From SIG607 sp045586405 (GTDB taxonomy: Bacteria > Bacillota > Clostridia > Oscillospirales > Acutalibacteraceae), in contig JAZNAG010000141.1 of NCBI GenBank assembly GCA_045586405.1, positions 1-64,000 of the forward strand: a stretch of 64,000 nt of DNA, read 5' to 3'. Shown in pieces: positions 1 through 6,940 of the stretch; position 1 is the first letter of the stretch; every line of letters starts with the position of its first letter. The position numbers and the translations under genes are program-made. The notes beneath the pieces are model-generated. The model was given only the letters and a program-made list of their open reading frames with translations, did no database searches and had not been told where the DNA came from.

Positions 1-28
1 ATCGCCTTTTATATTATCTTCGCACAAT

Positions 29-922
29 ATGTGCGGAGATAATTTTTATTATAACGAATTCGGAGCCTACCTGCGTGGAATATTCGGTTGCAAGGTACAG
101 AAGATTACACTTGACGGAGGCTTTACCTGTCCCAACCGTGATGGCACGGTAGGTTTTGGCGGTTGCATATTTTGTTCGCATAGCGGCAGCGGTGAGTTTG
201 CTCAGGGCAAAAGCACTTCGGTATATGAGCAACTGTCTTTAGCTAAAAAGCGGGTTGAAAGTAAGAATAAGGGTGGAAAATATATTGCTTATTTTCAGTC
301 CTTTACAAACACCTATGCGCCTGTAGAAAAACTTAAAAAACTGTATCTTGAAGCAATAGAGCCTGATTTTATTGTAGGGTTGTCAATAGGTACACGACCT
401 GACTGCCTATCTGATGAGGTTATTGCACTTTTAAAGGATATAAATTTCATAAAGCCTGTAAGTGTAGAGCTCGGTCTTCAAACTGTTCACGAAGAAACAG
501 CAGAGTATATTCGCAGAGGCTATAAAACACCTGTATACTTTGATGCCGTAAAGCGTCTTAAAGAGGCGGGGATAGAGGTTGTAACCCACATAATAATAGG
601 GCTTCCAGGTGAAGACGTAGATAAGGTAAAAGAAACCGTAAGGCAGGTTGTTAAAGCCGGAAGTGACGGAGTAAAGTTTCATCTACTTTATGTCCTCAAA
701 AATACCGACCTTGAAAAAGATTATAATAACGGCAAAATACAGTGCCTGACTTTAGAGGAATACGCGTATATTTTAAAGGAATGTATAAGCCTTTTGGACG
801 AAAATATCGTTGTTCACAGAATAACGGGTGACGGAGCAAAAAAAGATTTGGTTGCACCTCTTTGGTCAGCTGATAAAAAGCACGTTCTTAATTATTTAAA
901 CAATTACTTGGGGGAAGAGTAA
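29..922 (+). CDS. Radical SAM protein, YhcC/TIGR01212-like
   Basis: Cytosolic radical SAM enzyme of the YhcC/YtqA family (TIGR01212), whose substrate is not firmly established. The iron-sulfur cysteines are visible near the N-terminus as C34, C46 and C49 in the segment CPNRDGTVGFGGCIFC. They are followed by family motifs GTRPDCL (~122) and LGLQT (~148) typical of an Elp3-like TIM barrel. At 297 residues it has the family's usual length. The ATG at 29 gives the expected N-terminus, but the frame is open to the window edge and no good ribosome binding site precedes it, so a slightly earlier start is possible. The stop overlaps the next ATG by one base. Family assignment is secure; the reaction is not. 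Confidence 0.85.
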   Translation: MCGDNFYYNEFGAYLRGIFGCKVQKITLDGGFTCPNRDGTVGFGGCIFCSHSGSGEFAQGKSTSVYEQLSLAKKRVESKNKGGKYIAYFQSFTNTYAPVEKLKKLYLEAIEPDFIVGLSIGTRPDCLSDEVIALLKDINFIKPVSVELGLQTVHEETAEYIRRGYKTPVYFDAVKRLKEAGIEVVTHIIIGLPGEDVDKVKETVRQVVKAGSDGVKFHLLYVLKNTDLEKDYNNGKIQCLTLEEYAYILKECISLLDENIVVHRITGDGAKKDLVAPLWSADKKHVLNYLNNYLGEE

Positions 923-1098
923 TGGACTATAAAAGAAAATTGACTAACAAGTATGAAACTGATGTTTTTGTAGCGGGTGGCGGCGCTGCAGGTGTTGGCG
1001 CTGCCCTTGCCTGTGAAACAGGGGACACAAGAAGTATTGATATTAAGAAACTGCAAGAAAATCTTAAAAAATTAGGCGCATATTTACCGAATGCTTAA
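922..1098 (+). pseudogene. Remnant of FAD-dependent oxidoreductase (internal in-frame deletion)
   Basis: A 58-codon frame starts at an ATG overlapping the previous stop (TAATG), with GGGGGAAGAG as ribosome binding site. Residues 12-31 read as a Rossmann FAD-binding strand-turn-helix (ETDVFVAGGGAAGVGAALA). From about residue 38 the text jumps to DIKKLQENLKKLGAYLP, which resembles the extreme C-terminal helix of large FAD_oxidored-type proteins. The natural reading is that about 1 kb of coding sequence was lost between residues ~32 and ~38 while the frame stayed open. The product cannot bind FAD productively. It could instead be a translated micro-protein, but the two halves fit the ends of one family too well for chance. 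Confidence 0.6.
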
Positions 1099-1167
1099 CA
1101 AAATGAACAATTTTTTGGTGAAAACAGGGCAATAAACAGTGTAAAAGTAAGATTATTTATCTGTGTA

Positions 1168-1196
1168 TTGACAATAACTAACTAATTTAATATAAT
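1168..1196 (+). promoter_or_regulatory. Sigma-A promoter of the IMP dehydrogenase gene
   Basis: TTGACA at 1168-1173, a 17-bp spacer and TATAAT at 1191-1196: a consensus vegetative promoter 40 bp before the start codon. Confidence 0.85.
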
Positions 1197-1235
1197 TGTC
1201 TTAATATAAATTTTGCGATTGTGAGGAAGGAAATT

Positions 1236-2744
1236 ATGGCATTTTATTTTGAAGAAGTATCACATACCTTTAACGAATATCTTTTAGTTCCGGGTTATTC
1301 TTCGGAACATTGTATACCGGCTAATGTTAGTTTAAAAACTCCCCTTGTTAAATTCAAAAAGGGTGAGGAATCGGCAATTACCATGAACATTCCTTTGGTA
1401 AGTGCAATTATGCAGTCGGTATCAGGTGAAAGACTTGCCGTTGCTTTAGCAAAAGAGGGTGGCGTTTCCTTTATATATGGCTCACAGTCTATTGAAGATG
1501 AAGCTGCTATGGTTGCCCGCGCTAAAAACTATAAAGCAGGTTTTGTTGTAAGTGATTCCAATATTACTCCCGATGCAACTCTTGCAGATATAATTGCACT
1601 TAAAGAAGCAACCGGTCACTCCACTGTTGCCGTTACTGATGACGGTACCTGTTGCGGTAAACTTTTAGGTATTGTTACAAGCCGTGACTACCGCGTTAGC
1701 CGTATGGACAAGGCTACTAAGGTTAGTGAATTTATGACTCCATTTGATAAGCTTGTTTGCGGTGATGAAGACACCACTCTTAAAAAGGCTAATGATATTA
1801 TTTGGGATAATAAATTAAATTCCCTTCCAATTATTACTAAAAACGGCAACCTTAAATATATGGTTTTCCGTAAAGACTATGACACACATAAAGAAAACGT
1901 TAACGAACTTTTAGATGCAGAAAAGCGTTACATCGTTGGCGCAGGTATTAACACCAGAGACTATGAAGAGAGAATTCCTGCTCTTATAAATGCAGGTGTT
2001 GACGTACTTTGTATTGATTCTTCCGAAGGCTTTAGTGAATGGCAAAAACGCACTATTGCTTTTGTTAGAGAAAAGTACGGCGACAGTGTTAAAATCGGTG
2101 CAGGTAACGTAGTTGACCGCGAAGGCTTTATGTTCCTTGCTGAGTGCGGTGCTGACTTTATTAAGGTTGGTATCGGCGGCGGTTCTATCTGTATTACCCG
2201 TGAAACAAAGGGTATAGGAAGAGGACAGGCTACTGCTCTTATTGACGTTTGTAAAGCAAGAGATGAATATTTTGAAAAAACAGGCGTATATATTCCTGTT
2301 TGTTCCGACGGTGGTATCGTTCACGACCATCATATGACCCTTGCTCTCGCTATGGGCGCGGACTTCCTTATGCTTGGCCGTTACTTTGCTCGTTTTGATG
2401 AAAGTCCTACAAACAAGGTTAATATCGGCGGTAACTACTTTAAAGAGTATTGGGGCGAAGGCTCTAACAGAGCAAGGAACTGGATGCGTTATGACCTTGG
2501 CGGCGATAAGAAACTTTCCTTTGAAGAAGGCGTTGACTCCTACGTTCCTTATGCAGGTACTTTAAAGGATAACGTAAACCTTTCGCTTATGAAGGTTAAG
2601 TCTACAATGTGCAACTGCGGTGCTCTTACCATTCCCGAACTTCAGCAGAAGGCTAAACTCACCCTTGTTTCCGCAACAAGTATTGTAGAGGGCGGTGCCC
2701 ACGATGTAATCCAGAAGGATACAACAACCAACAAAATTAAATAG
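1236..2744 (+). CDS. guaB: IMP dehydrogenase
   Basis: Oxidises IMP to XMP with NAD+, the committed step of GMP synthesis. ATG 1236 is preceded by GAGGAAGG, which overlaps an in-frame GTG at 1221, so the ATG is preferred and gives 502 residues. The barrel is interrupted by two CBS repeats (~95-215). With this start the catalytic Cys is residue 319 (GGGSICITRE), the Asp of CSDGG is 358 and the flap Arg-Tyr dyad is 418-419. This is exactly the numbering of the Tritrichomonas foetus enzyme, which from memory it resembles much more closely than the B. subtilis type. K310 and E431, residues tied to low mycophenolate sensitivity, are also present. It is monocistronic, between its own promoter and terminator. 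Confidence 0.93.
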   Translation: MAFYFEEVSHTFNEYLLVPGYSSEHCIPANVSLKTPLVKFKKGEESAITMNIPLVSAIMQSVSGERLAVALAKEGGVSFIYGSQSIEDEAAMVARAKNYKAGFVVSDSNITPDATLADIIALKEATGHSTVAVTDDGTCCGKLLGIVTSRDYRVSRMDKATKVSEFMTPFDKLVCGDEDTTLKKANDIIWDNKLNSLPIITKNGNLKYMVFRKDYDTHKENVNELLDAEKRYIVGAGINTRDYEERIPALINAGVDVLCIDSSEGFSEWQKRTIAFVREKYGDSVKIGAGNVVDREGFMFLAECGADFIKVGIGGGSICITRETKGIGRGQATALIDVCKARDEYFEKTGVYIPVCSDGGIVHDHHMTLALAMGADFLMLGRYFARFDESPTNKVNIGGNYFKEYWGEGSNRARNWMRYDLGGDKKLSFEEGVDSYVPYAGTLKDNVNLSLMKVKSTMCNCGALTIPELQQKAKLTLVSATSIVEGGAHDVIQKDTTTNKIK

Positions 2745-2760
2745 ACCTAAAATAAATAGA

Positions 2761-2795
2761 TAATCGGACCGAATTTTCTCGGTCCGATTATTTTT
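2761..2795 (+). terminator. Rho-independent terminator after guaB
   Basis: Perfect 12-bp stem (2761-2772 with 2779-2790, arms TAATCGGACCGA / TCGGTCCGATTA), 6-nt loop, then five T. Confidence 0.9.
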
Positions 2796-2816
2796 ACCCA
2801 AAATAACAAATTTTTA

Positions 2817-2846
2817 TTGACAAAACACCCTGTTTAGTGTGATAAT
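2817..2846 (+). promoter_or_regulatory. Promoter of the rsmD-coaD operon
   Basis: TTGACA at 2817-2822, 18-bp spacer, GATAAT at 2841-2846; ATAGGAG ribosome binding site and ATG follow 30 bp later. Confidence 0.75.
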
Positions 2847-2876
2847 ATAGATAAGTATAATTATAGGAGTCGTATT

Positions 2877-3431
2877 ATGCGCGTTATTACAGGCACTGCG
2901 CGTGGGACAAGGCTTAAAACCCTTAGCGGTGAAAGTGTGCGCCCCACCACAGAAAAGGTTAAAGAGGCAGTTTTCAGCGCCATACAGTTTGAACTTGAAA
3001 ACGCAAGGGTTCTTGACCTTTTTGCCGGAAGCGGACAAATGGGTATTGAAGCTTTAAGCCGTGGCGCTGTATACGCTGTTTTTTGTGACAGCTCAAAGGA
3101 AGCGGTGGACGTAATAAACGAAAACCTTTCTAACACAAAGCTTTCAGATAAAGCTAAGGTTATAAAGGGCGACTTTTCCTCACTTCTTACTTCAAATGCC
3201 GATAAGTTTGATATATGTTTTTTAGATCCGCCTTACTATTCGGGTTATTACGAAAAGGCGATGTCTCTTCTTAAAGACTGTATTAAGCCAAACGGTAAAG
3301 TAATTTGTGAGCATCCTGCGGATATAGTCCTTGCAGATAGCTACGGCTGTCTTAAAAAGCAAAAGGAATACCGCTTTTCAAATATCAGGGTAACTAAATA
3401 TTGTTTGGAGGTGCCGATAAATGCGGAATGA
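2877..3431 (+). CDS. rsmD: 16S rRNA (guanine-966-N2)-methyltransferase RsmD
   Basis: SAM-dependent methylation of G966 in 16S rRNA. The 184-residue protein has the expected length, an N-terminal MRVITGTARG segment, the SAM-binding strand VLDLFAGSGQMGIEALSRG (~44-62) and the catalytic NPPY-like motif as DPPY (~117-120). It is first in an operon: its last 11 bases overlap the start of coaD in another frame, the usual rsmD-coaD coupling in Firmicutes. Confidence 0.93.
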   Translation: MRVITGTARGTRLKTLSGESVRPTTEKVKEAVFSAIQFELENARVLDLFAGSGQMGIEALSRGAVYAVFCDSSKEAVDVINENLSNTKLSDKAKVIKGDFSSLLTSNADKFDICFLDPPYYSGYYEKAMSLLKDCIKPNGKVICEHPADIVLADSYGCLKKQKEYRFSNIRVTKYCLEVPINAE

Positions 3432-3906
3432 AGTAGCCATATATCCCGGTAGCTTTGATCCCATAACACTGGGGCATCTGGATATCATTCACCGCGCGGC
3501 AAGACTTTTTGATAAGCTTATTGTTGTTGTAATGGTGAATCCTGCAAAAAAATGCTCTTTTTCTCCTGAAGAAAGGGTAGAGCTTATTAAGACCTGTATT
3601 GGTGATCTTGATAATGTTTGTGTTGAGTTTTCAGATGGTCTTCTTGCTGAGTATGCAAGAGAAAAAAATGCAGGCGCAATTATAAAAGGTCTGCGCGCAC
3701 TTTCGGATTTTGAGTATGAGTTTCAGATGGCTCTTACCAACAGCAAATTAAATCCGGATGTGGAAACGCTGTTCCTTACCACAAAGGCTGAAAATATGTA
3801 TTTAAGCTCAAGTATGGTAAGGCAAATAGCTTCTATGGGCGGTGACATCAGCGGCTTCGTCCCTGATATCATTCATAAACAAATAATAAATAGGTTGAAA
3901 GGATAG
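3421..3906 (+). CDS. coaD: Phosphopantetheine adenylyltransferase
   Basis: Adenylates 4'-phosphopantetheine to dephospho-CoA, the fourth step from pantothenate to CoA. At 161 residues it is full length. The nucleotidyltransferase signature is clear: YPGSFDPITLGHLDII at the N-terminus with the ATP-binding T/HxGH-type site (TLGH), the KGLRALSDFEYEFQMA phosphopantetheine loop (~88) and a C-terminal LSSSMVR motif corresponding to ISSTxVR. Translation is probably coupled to rsmD through the 11-bp overlap, with the ribosome binding site GGAGGTG inside rsmD. Confidence 0.95.
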   Translation: MRNEVAIYPGSFDPITLGHLDIIHRAARLFDKLIVVVMVNPAKKCSFSPEERVELIKTCIGDLDNVCVEFSDGLLAEYAREKNAGAIIKGLRALSDFEYEFQMALTNSKLNPDVETLFLTTKAENMYLSSSMVRQIASMGGDISGFVPDIIHKQIINRLKG

Positions 3907-3912
3907 ATAAAA

Positions 3913-4371
3913 ATGAATTTGGAAGAATTACTTGAACAGTTTGACGAAGCCCTCGACAGTGGCATTAAAATGCCCGGAAAGAAAGTACTTGTGGATATTG
4001 AAAAGCTCAGAGCTGTTGTAGACGATATTCGTCTTAATATCCCCAATGAAATCAAACAGGCTCGCGGTATTGTTACCGACAGAGCAAACATTATCAGTGC
4101 TGCAAAGCAGGAAGCAGATAATCTTATCCGTTCTGCTGAGGAGCAGGCAAGAGCTAAGGTTGCCGAGCAGGAAATTACCCGTCTTGCACAGGAAAAGGCT
4201 CAGGAGATTATTGCTAATGCTCAGGCTAAGAGCCGTGAAATGCGTAAAGCTGCACAGGATTTCGTTGACGATATTATGCGCAAGGCTGATGAAGACCTTA
4301 CCGCTAATCTCGGCGAAGTAAGAAAAACCCGCGCTGCTTTAAAGGCGCAGGCTCCTATGAAAAAGGACTAA
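3913..4371 (+). CDS. Coiled-coil protein, V-ATPase subunit H-like, next to coaD
   Basis: A 152-residue soluble protein. After a short acidic N-terminus (LEELLEQFDEALDSG) and a PGKKVLVD turn, residues ~30-140 are one long charged, Ala/Glu/Lys/Arg-rich helix with heptad spacing, without Pro or Gly over long stretches. Databases often label such genes ATPase or V-type ATPase subunit H, but there is no nucleotide-binding motif. Scaffolding similar to DivIVA-type coiled coils is possible. It lies 6 bp after coaD in the same transcript, an arrangement I recall from other Clostridia. Function unknown. Confidence 0.7.
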   Translation: MNLEELLEQFDEALDSGIKMPGKKVLVDIEKLRAVVDDIRLNIPNEIKQARGIVTDRANIISAAKQEADNLIRSAEEQARAKVAEQEITRLAQEKAQEIIANAQAKSREMRKAAQDFVDDIMRKADEDLTANLGEVRKTRAALKAQAPMKKD

Positions 4372-4387
4372 TTTAAAAACATAGCTG

Positions 4388-4426
4388 TGCATCCCAGGTA
4401 TAAATACTTTGGGATGCATATTCTTT
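4388..4426 (+). terminator. Terminator after the rsmD-coaD operon
   Basis: 9-bp stem TGCATCCCA / TGGGATGCA (4388-4396, 4410-4419 with one extra base) followed by the weak T-rich run TATTCTTT. Confidence 0.6.
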
Positions 4427-4458
4427 AAGTAACGCCAATAAAAGAAAGAGGACAATAT

Positions 4459-5127
4459 ATGCCACATAAAAGGGGACACCTGTTTTTTCATAACGAAAAG
4501 CATCAGCATAATTTACGAGTTGCCACCTTTATAATGTTTTTATCATTGGTTGTTGAACGACTTATATATAATGCCGATATATCTTATAATTCGGGCAATA
4601 TAACAGCTTTTCTTTCTATAAAACCTGCAGACTGTATGTGTATACTGGTGTATTTTGCTGTTTCAATACTTTTAGCCCTTAAGGTGAAATATGCTTATCT
4701 GCTTATACCCGACTTCTTTTTGCTTGGTGTAAAGCTTTATACGGCGGGCGCAAGTATCTATAAGGTGACTGCGCTTTATACTCATTATTCTGAATATGAA
4801 ATATTTACATATTTCTCAAAAGCGGTTGAGAGCATCCTGTTTTCGCTGTTTTTGATTTTGCTGTTTATAGGAAAGCTTTGCCATACTAAAAGAAGTTATT
4901 CAAAGCGTTATCCTTTTGTATGTATGCATTTGCTTATAGCCTGTTTTCCGGTGACCGTGGTGTTTGAAATTATTAAAGCTATAATAGCTTATAACGGTAA
5001 TTATAACCCTATAGTAACATTGATACAGCTGGCAGGTAATGTGGTGCAAGAGGTATTTTTGGATTTACCTTATCTTTTGCTTTTAATGTTACTGGCGTTT
5101 GTTCCGCAGAACAGATATTACAAATAA
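4459..5127 (+). CDS. Membrane protein of unknown function, six predicted helices
   Basis: 222 residues, start ATG 4459 with AGAAAGAGG upstream. The N-terminus is basic and His-rich (residues 1-20), followed by hydrophobic segments at about 20-38, 55-72, 75-95, 118-137, 150-172 and 188-212, suggesting six membrane spans with the N-terminus inside. No catalytic or transport motif is recognisable, and I do not recognise the family. It stands between the terminator of the coaD operon and the tRNA promoter, so it is probably its own unit. No promoter is obvious in the 60-bp gap before it. Confidence 0.7.
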   Translation: MPHKRGHLFFHNEKHQHNLRVATFIMFLSLVVERLIYNADISYNSGNITAFLSIKPADCMCILVYFAVSILLALKVKYAYLLIPDFFLLGVKLYTAGASIYKVTALYTHYSEYEIFTYFSKAVESILFSLFLILLFIGKLCHTKRSYSKRYPFVCMHLLIACFPVTVVFEIIKAIIAYNGNYNPIVTLIQLAGNVVQEVFLDLPYLLLLMLLAFVPQNRYYK

Positions 5128-5156
5128 AAATAATGCAATAAAAATACATTTTTTTA

Positions 5157-5184
5157 TTGACAAACCTTGAAAATGTGATATAAT
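5157..5184 (+). promoter_or_regulatory. Promoter of the tRNA operon
   Basis: TTGACA 5157-5162, 16-bp spacer ending in TG(A), TATAAT 5179-5184. Only 15 bp separate it from the first tRNA base, as is usual for stable RNA genes. Confidence 0.85.
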
Positions 5185-5199
5185 AGTTTTTGCTGATTT

Positions 5200-5276
5200 G
5201 GGGCATTAGCTCAGTTGGTTAGAGCTCCCGGCTCATAACCGGTAGGTCCGGGGTTCGAGTCCCTGATGCCCCACCA
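5200..5276 (+). tRNA. tRNA with CAT anticodon (Met, or Ile2 if lysidinylated)
   Basis: Cloverleaf with 7-bp acceptor GGGGCAT/ATGCCCC, D arm AGCTC..GAGC, anticodon loop CTCATAA (CAT), T arm with GGTTCGAGT, discriminator A and encoded CCA. The CTCATAA loop occurs in both elongator Met and Ile2(k2CAU) tRNAs, so identity is left open, with Met preferred. The bottom pair of the anticodon stem (27-43) is a C-T mismatch. Confidence 0.9.
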
Positions 5277-5310
5277 GTTTTTTTATTTTCTCAAATCAGC
5301 AAAAAAATAT

Positions 5311-5386
5311 AGGGGAATAGCTCAGTTGGTAGAGCGTCGGTCTCCAAAACCGTGCGTCGAGGGTTCGAGTCCTTCTGCCCCTGCCA
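5311..5386 (+). tRNA. tRNA-Trp (CCA anticodon)
   Basis: Acceptor AGGGGAA/TGCCCCT, D arm GCTC..GAGC, anticodon loop CTCCAAA (CCA), T arm GAGGG TTCGAGT CCTTC, discriminator G73 as expected for Trp, encoded CCA. Two oddities: an A6-G67 mismatch in the acceptor stem and a T-T mismatch at 27-43. Co-transcribed with the CAT tRNA 34 bp upstream. Confidence 0.9.
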
Positions 5387-5428
5387 AAATCGACAAGTTT
5401 CGACAGAAGCTTGTCGATTTTACTTTTT
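5387..5428 (+). terminator. Terminator of the tRNA operon
   Basis: Stem AAATCGACAAG / CTTGTCGATTT (5387-5397 with 5410-5420) directly abuts the tRNA-Trp CCA end and is followed by TACTTTTTACC. Confidence 0.7.
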
Positions 5429-5535
5429 ACCTCTTCACTCTTCACTTTTCACTCTTCTCTTTCGAAACTTGTCGATTAGGTAATAAGTAATAGTGAATTG
5501 TGAAAAAGTTTCGGTGTGCCTTGCGGCACAAAATA
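5389..5535. repeat. Spacer with inverted and direct repeats, candidate dispersed intergenic repeat
   Basis: The left arm of the tRNA terminator (ATCGACAAGTTTCGA, 5389-5403) recurs as its exact inverse at 5462-5476, so a 15-bp alternative stem can enclose the region. Between them lies a pyrimidine-rich run with three CTTCACT/CTTTTCACT-like units (5431-5458). After it come the purine-rich AATAAGTAATAGTGAATTGTG and a small GTGCC/GGCAC hairpin near 5516-5529. Such TTCACTATTCAC-type blocks recall short interspersed repeats of gut Clostridia. That comparison is from memory only. Confidence 0.4.
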
Positions 5536-5609
5536 TAAAAAATATGCAGTGGTTCGAACACATAGGTCAAAAAATCAAAGGGCATCAAATTTGTGCGACC
5601 TTTTCAGAA

Positions 5610-5645
5610 AAGAAAGCACACCGTACGGTGTGCTTTCTTTTTTTT
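5610..5645. terminator. Bidirectional terminator between tRNA operon and SGNH gene
   Basis: 12-bp perfect stem AGAAAGCACACC / GGTGTGCTTTCT (5611-5622, 5627-5638) with GTAC loop. T run TTTTTT on + and CTTTTCTG on -. It lies 31 bp beyond the stop of the leftward hydrolase gene. Confidence 0.8.
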
Positions 5646-5675
5646 GAAAAATTGTACTGCTTTGCCGACCTAGCT

Positions 5676-6401
5676 TTATCCTCTATACATTGTGCTTTCG
5701 GTGTTTTCTATTTTTATATCATCACTAAAGAGAATTCCGTAAAGGCTTTCTGCAAAGAGTTTATGCATTTCTCTTGTAGGATGGTTTATGCGGTTTGCAA
5801 GAAGCATTGTGGTGTCGGTAGTTTTACTTAATTCTTTCCATTTCGCATAACAGTCGCAAACGGTTACATCCATTTCCTTTGCAAGTAAAACGGCGGCATC
5901 CATAAAGCTGTCCATTTTTCCGCTATTTTGCATTTCGGCAGTTTTAAGGGCATATTCCTTAAACTTTTCTTGCGTATCGTCTGCAACGTAAGTATTAAGC
6001 ATATTAGGCGTCATAAAAATAACCTGAGCGCCGCAGTTTTTGCACTTTTCAAAGATGGTGCGAAGGGCCTTTATGTATCTTTCAAGTGTTCCGTTCACAT
6101 CATTAAGACCAAAGCAGATAATTATAAGGTCAGGCTGATGCTTTAAAACATGGCTGTCTATGCGAGTAAGAGAGCCTGCGGCACAGGAACCGCCGATACC
6201 AGCGTTTATGACATTTACAGGCACATAGTCACGCTTTTTTAAAATCATTTTGCGAAGTAAACTCCAATATACAGTATCCTGGTCAATTTCGTCTGCTCCT
6301 AAAGCGCCGTGGGTTACACTATCGCCAAATGCCACAATATTTATAGGACCGTACTTACAGAGCCCTTCATAGTCAAGTAATATTTTCTCAGATATTTTCA
6401 T
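5676..6401 (-). CDS. SGNH/GDSL-family hydrolase
   Basis: Serine hydrolase of the SGNH fold, likely an esterase or carbohydrate deacetylase; the substrate is unknown. Start ATG at 6401 has AAAGGTGA ten bases upstream and gives 241 residues; longer in-frame starts would run deeply into the upstream gene. Block I is GDSVTHG with the nucleophile at S28, block II contains the conserved Gly in NAGIGG, block III is GLNDVN, and block V is NHPTREMH. The usual Asp three residues before the catalytic His is Asn here (ANRINH), as in some clades. No signal peptide, so cytosolic. It overlaps the GtrA-like gene by 14 bp, suggesting co-transcription. Confidence 0.85.
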   Translation of the reverse strand: MKISEKILLDYEGLCKYGPINIVAFGDSVTHGALGADEIDQDTVYWSLLRKMILKKRDYVPVNVINAGIGGSCAAGSLTRIDSHVLKHQPDLIIICFGLNDVNGTLERYIKALRTIFEKCKNCGAQVIFMTPNMLNTYVADDTQEKFKEYALKTAEMQNSGKMDSFMDAAVLLAKEMDVTVCDCYAKWKELSKTTDTTMLLANRINHPTREMHKLFAESLYGILFSDDIKIENTESTMYRG

Positions 6402-6822
6402 TTTCGTCACCTTTCTTTTTGGCAGTATCAATAGAACTGCCAAACACAACTATGCGGTCATAGAGATATTCAGACACTAAATTTATAACCATAGTAATTG
6501 CAAGAACAAGATACTCGTTCCAATGTGCTTTATCGGTTAATACAGCGGTCCACCAGGTTGAAAGAGGAGTGAATACCAAATAAAAACCGATAAGTTTAAG
6601 CATAGCGATAGGTACATTGTTTGCCGAATGAAAAGTGAATTTTCTGTTTAAGGTAAAACTCCAGATGGTTGAAAGAATAAGAGCAATTAAGTATGATAAC
6701 CAATATCTTAGTTCGAGTAATTCGTTAAGCAAAGAAAAGCTGACTACCTGAACGCCAGCGGCACTAATGGAAAACAAAATAAATTTAACCGTTCTTATAA
6801 ATTCTTTTTTAGCCTTACTCAT
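6388..6822 (-). CDS. GtrA-family membrane protein
   Basis: 144 residues with four hydrophobic segments (~12-32, 40-58, 72-90, 103-124) and the diagnostic LNRKFTF motif after the second helix. Members of the GtrA/DPMS-like family act in the membrane step of cell-surface polysaccharide synthesis, for example flipping lipid-linked sugars or anchoring glycosyltransferases. No glycosyltransferase gene is adjacent, so its partner is not visible here. The downstream SGNH hydrolase overlaps it and might modify the same polymer, which is inference only. Confidence 0.85.
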   Translation of the reverse strand: MSKAKKEFIRTVKFILFSISAAGVQVVSFSLLNELLELRYWLSYLIALILSTIWSFTLNRKFTFHSANNVPIAMLKLIGFYLVFTPLSTWWTAVLTDKAHWNEYLVLAITMVINLVSEYLYDRIVVFGSSIDTAKKKGDENENI

Positions 6823-6841
6823 AATATCACTTCCAAATGGA

Positions 6842-6873
6842 ATTATTATTATTTAACTAACCATAATAATAAT
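6842..6873. promoter_or_regulatory. AT-only palindrome between divergent genes
   Basis: 11-bp inverted repeat ATTATTATTAT (6842-6852) / ATAATAATAAT (6863-6873) separated by 10 bp, centred between the divergent GtrA-like and YitT-like genes. It could be an operator or contain both -10 elements. Pure AT makes chance more likely. Confidence 0.3.
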
Positions 6874-6940
6874 GTATAAGGCAAAAATTTTCAATAACAT
6901 TTTAAATAGAAATAAAAAAATGAGAAAAAGAGAGGACTTC

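Noticed and set aside
5540..5556. GTGGTTCGAACAC as a tRNA T-arm remnant
   Set aside because: Only 13 bases match a T-arm; no acceptor, D or anticodon arms around it.
5493..5831. 112-codon plus-strand frame downstream of the tRNAs
   Set aside because: It runs through a terminator hairpin and into the 3' end of the SGNH gene on the other strand; no ribosome binding site.
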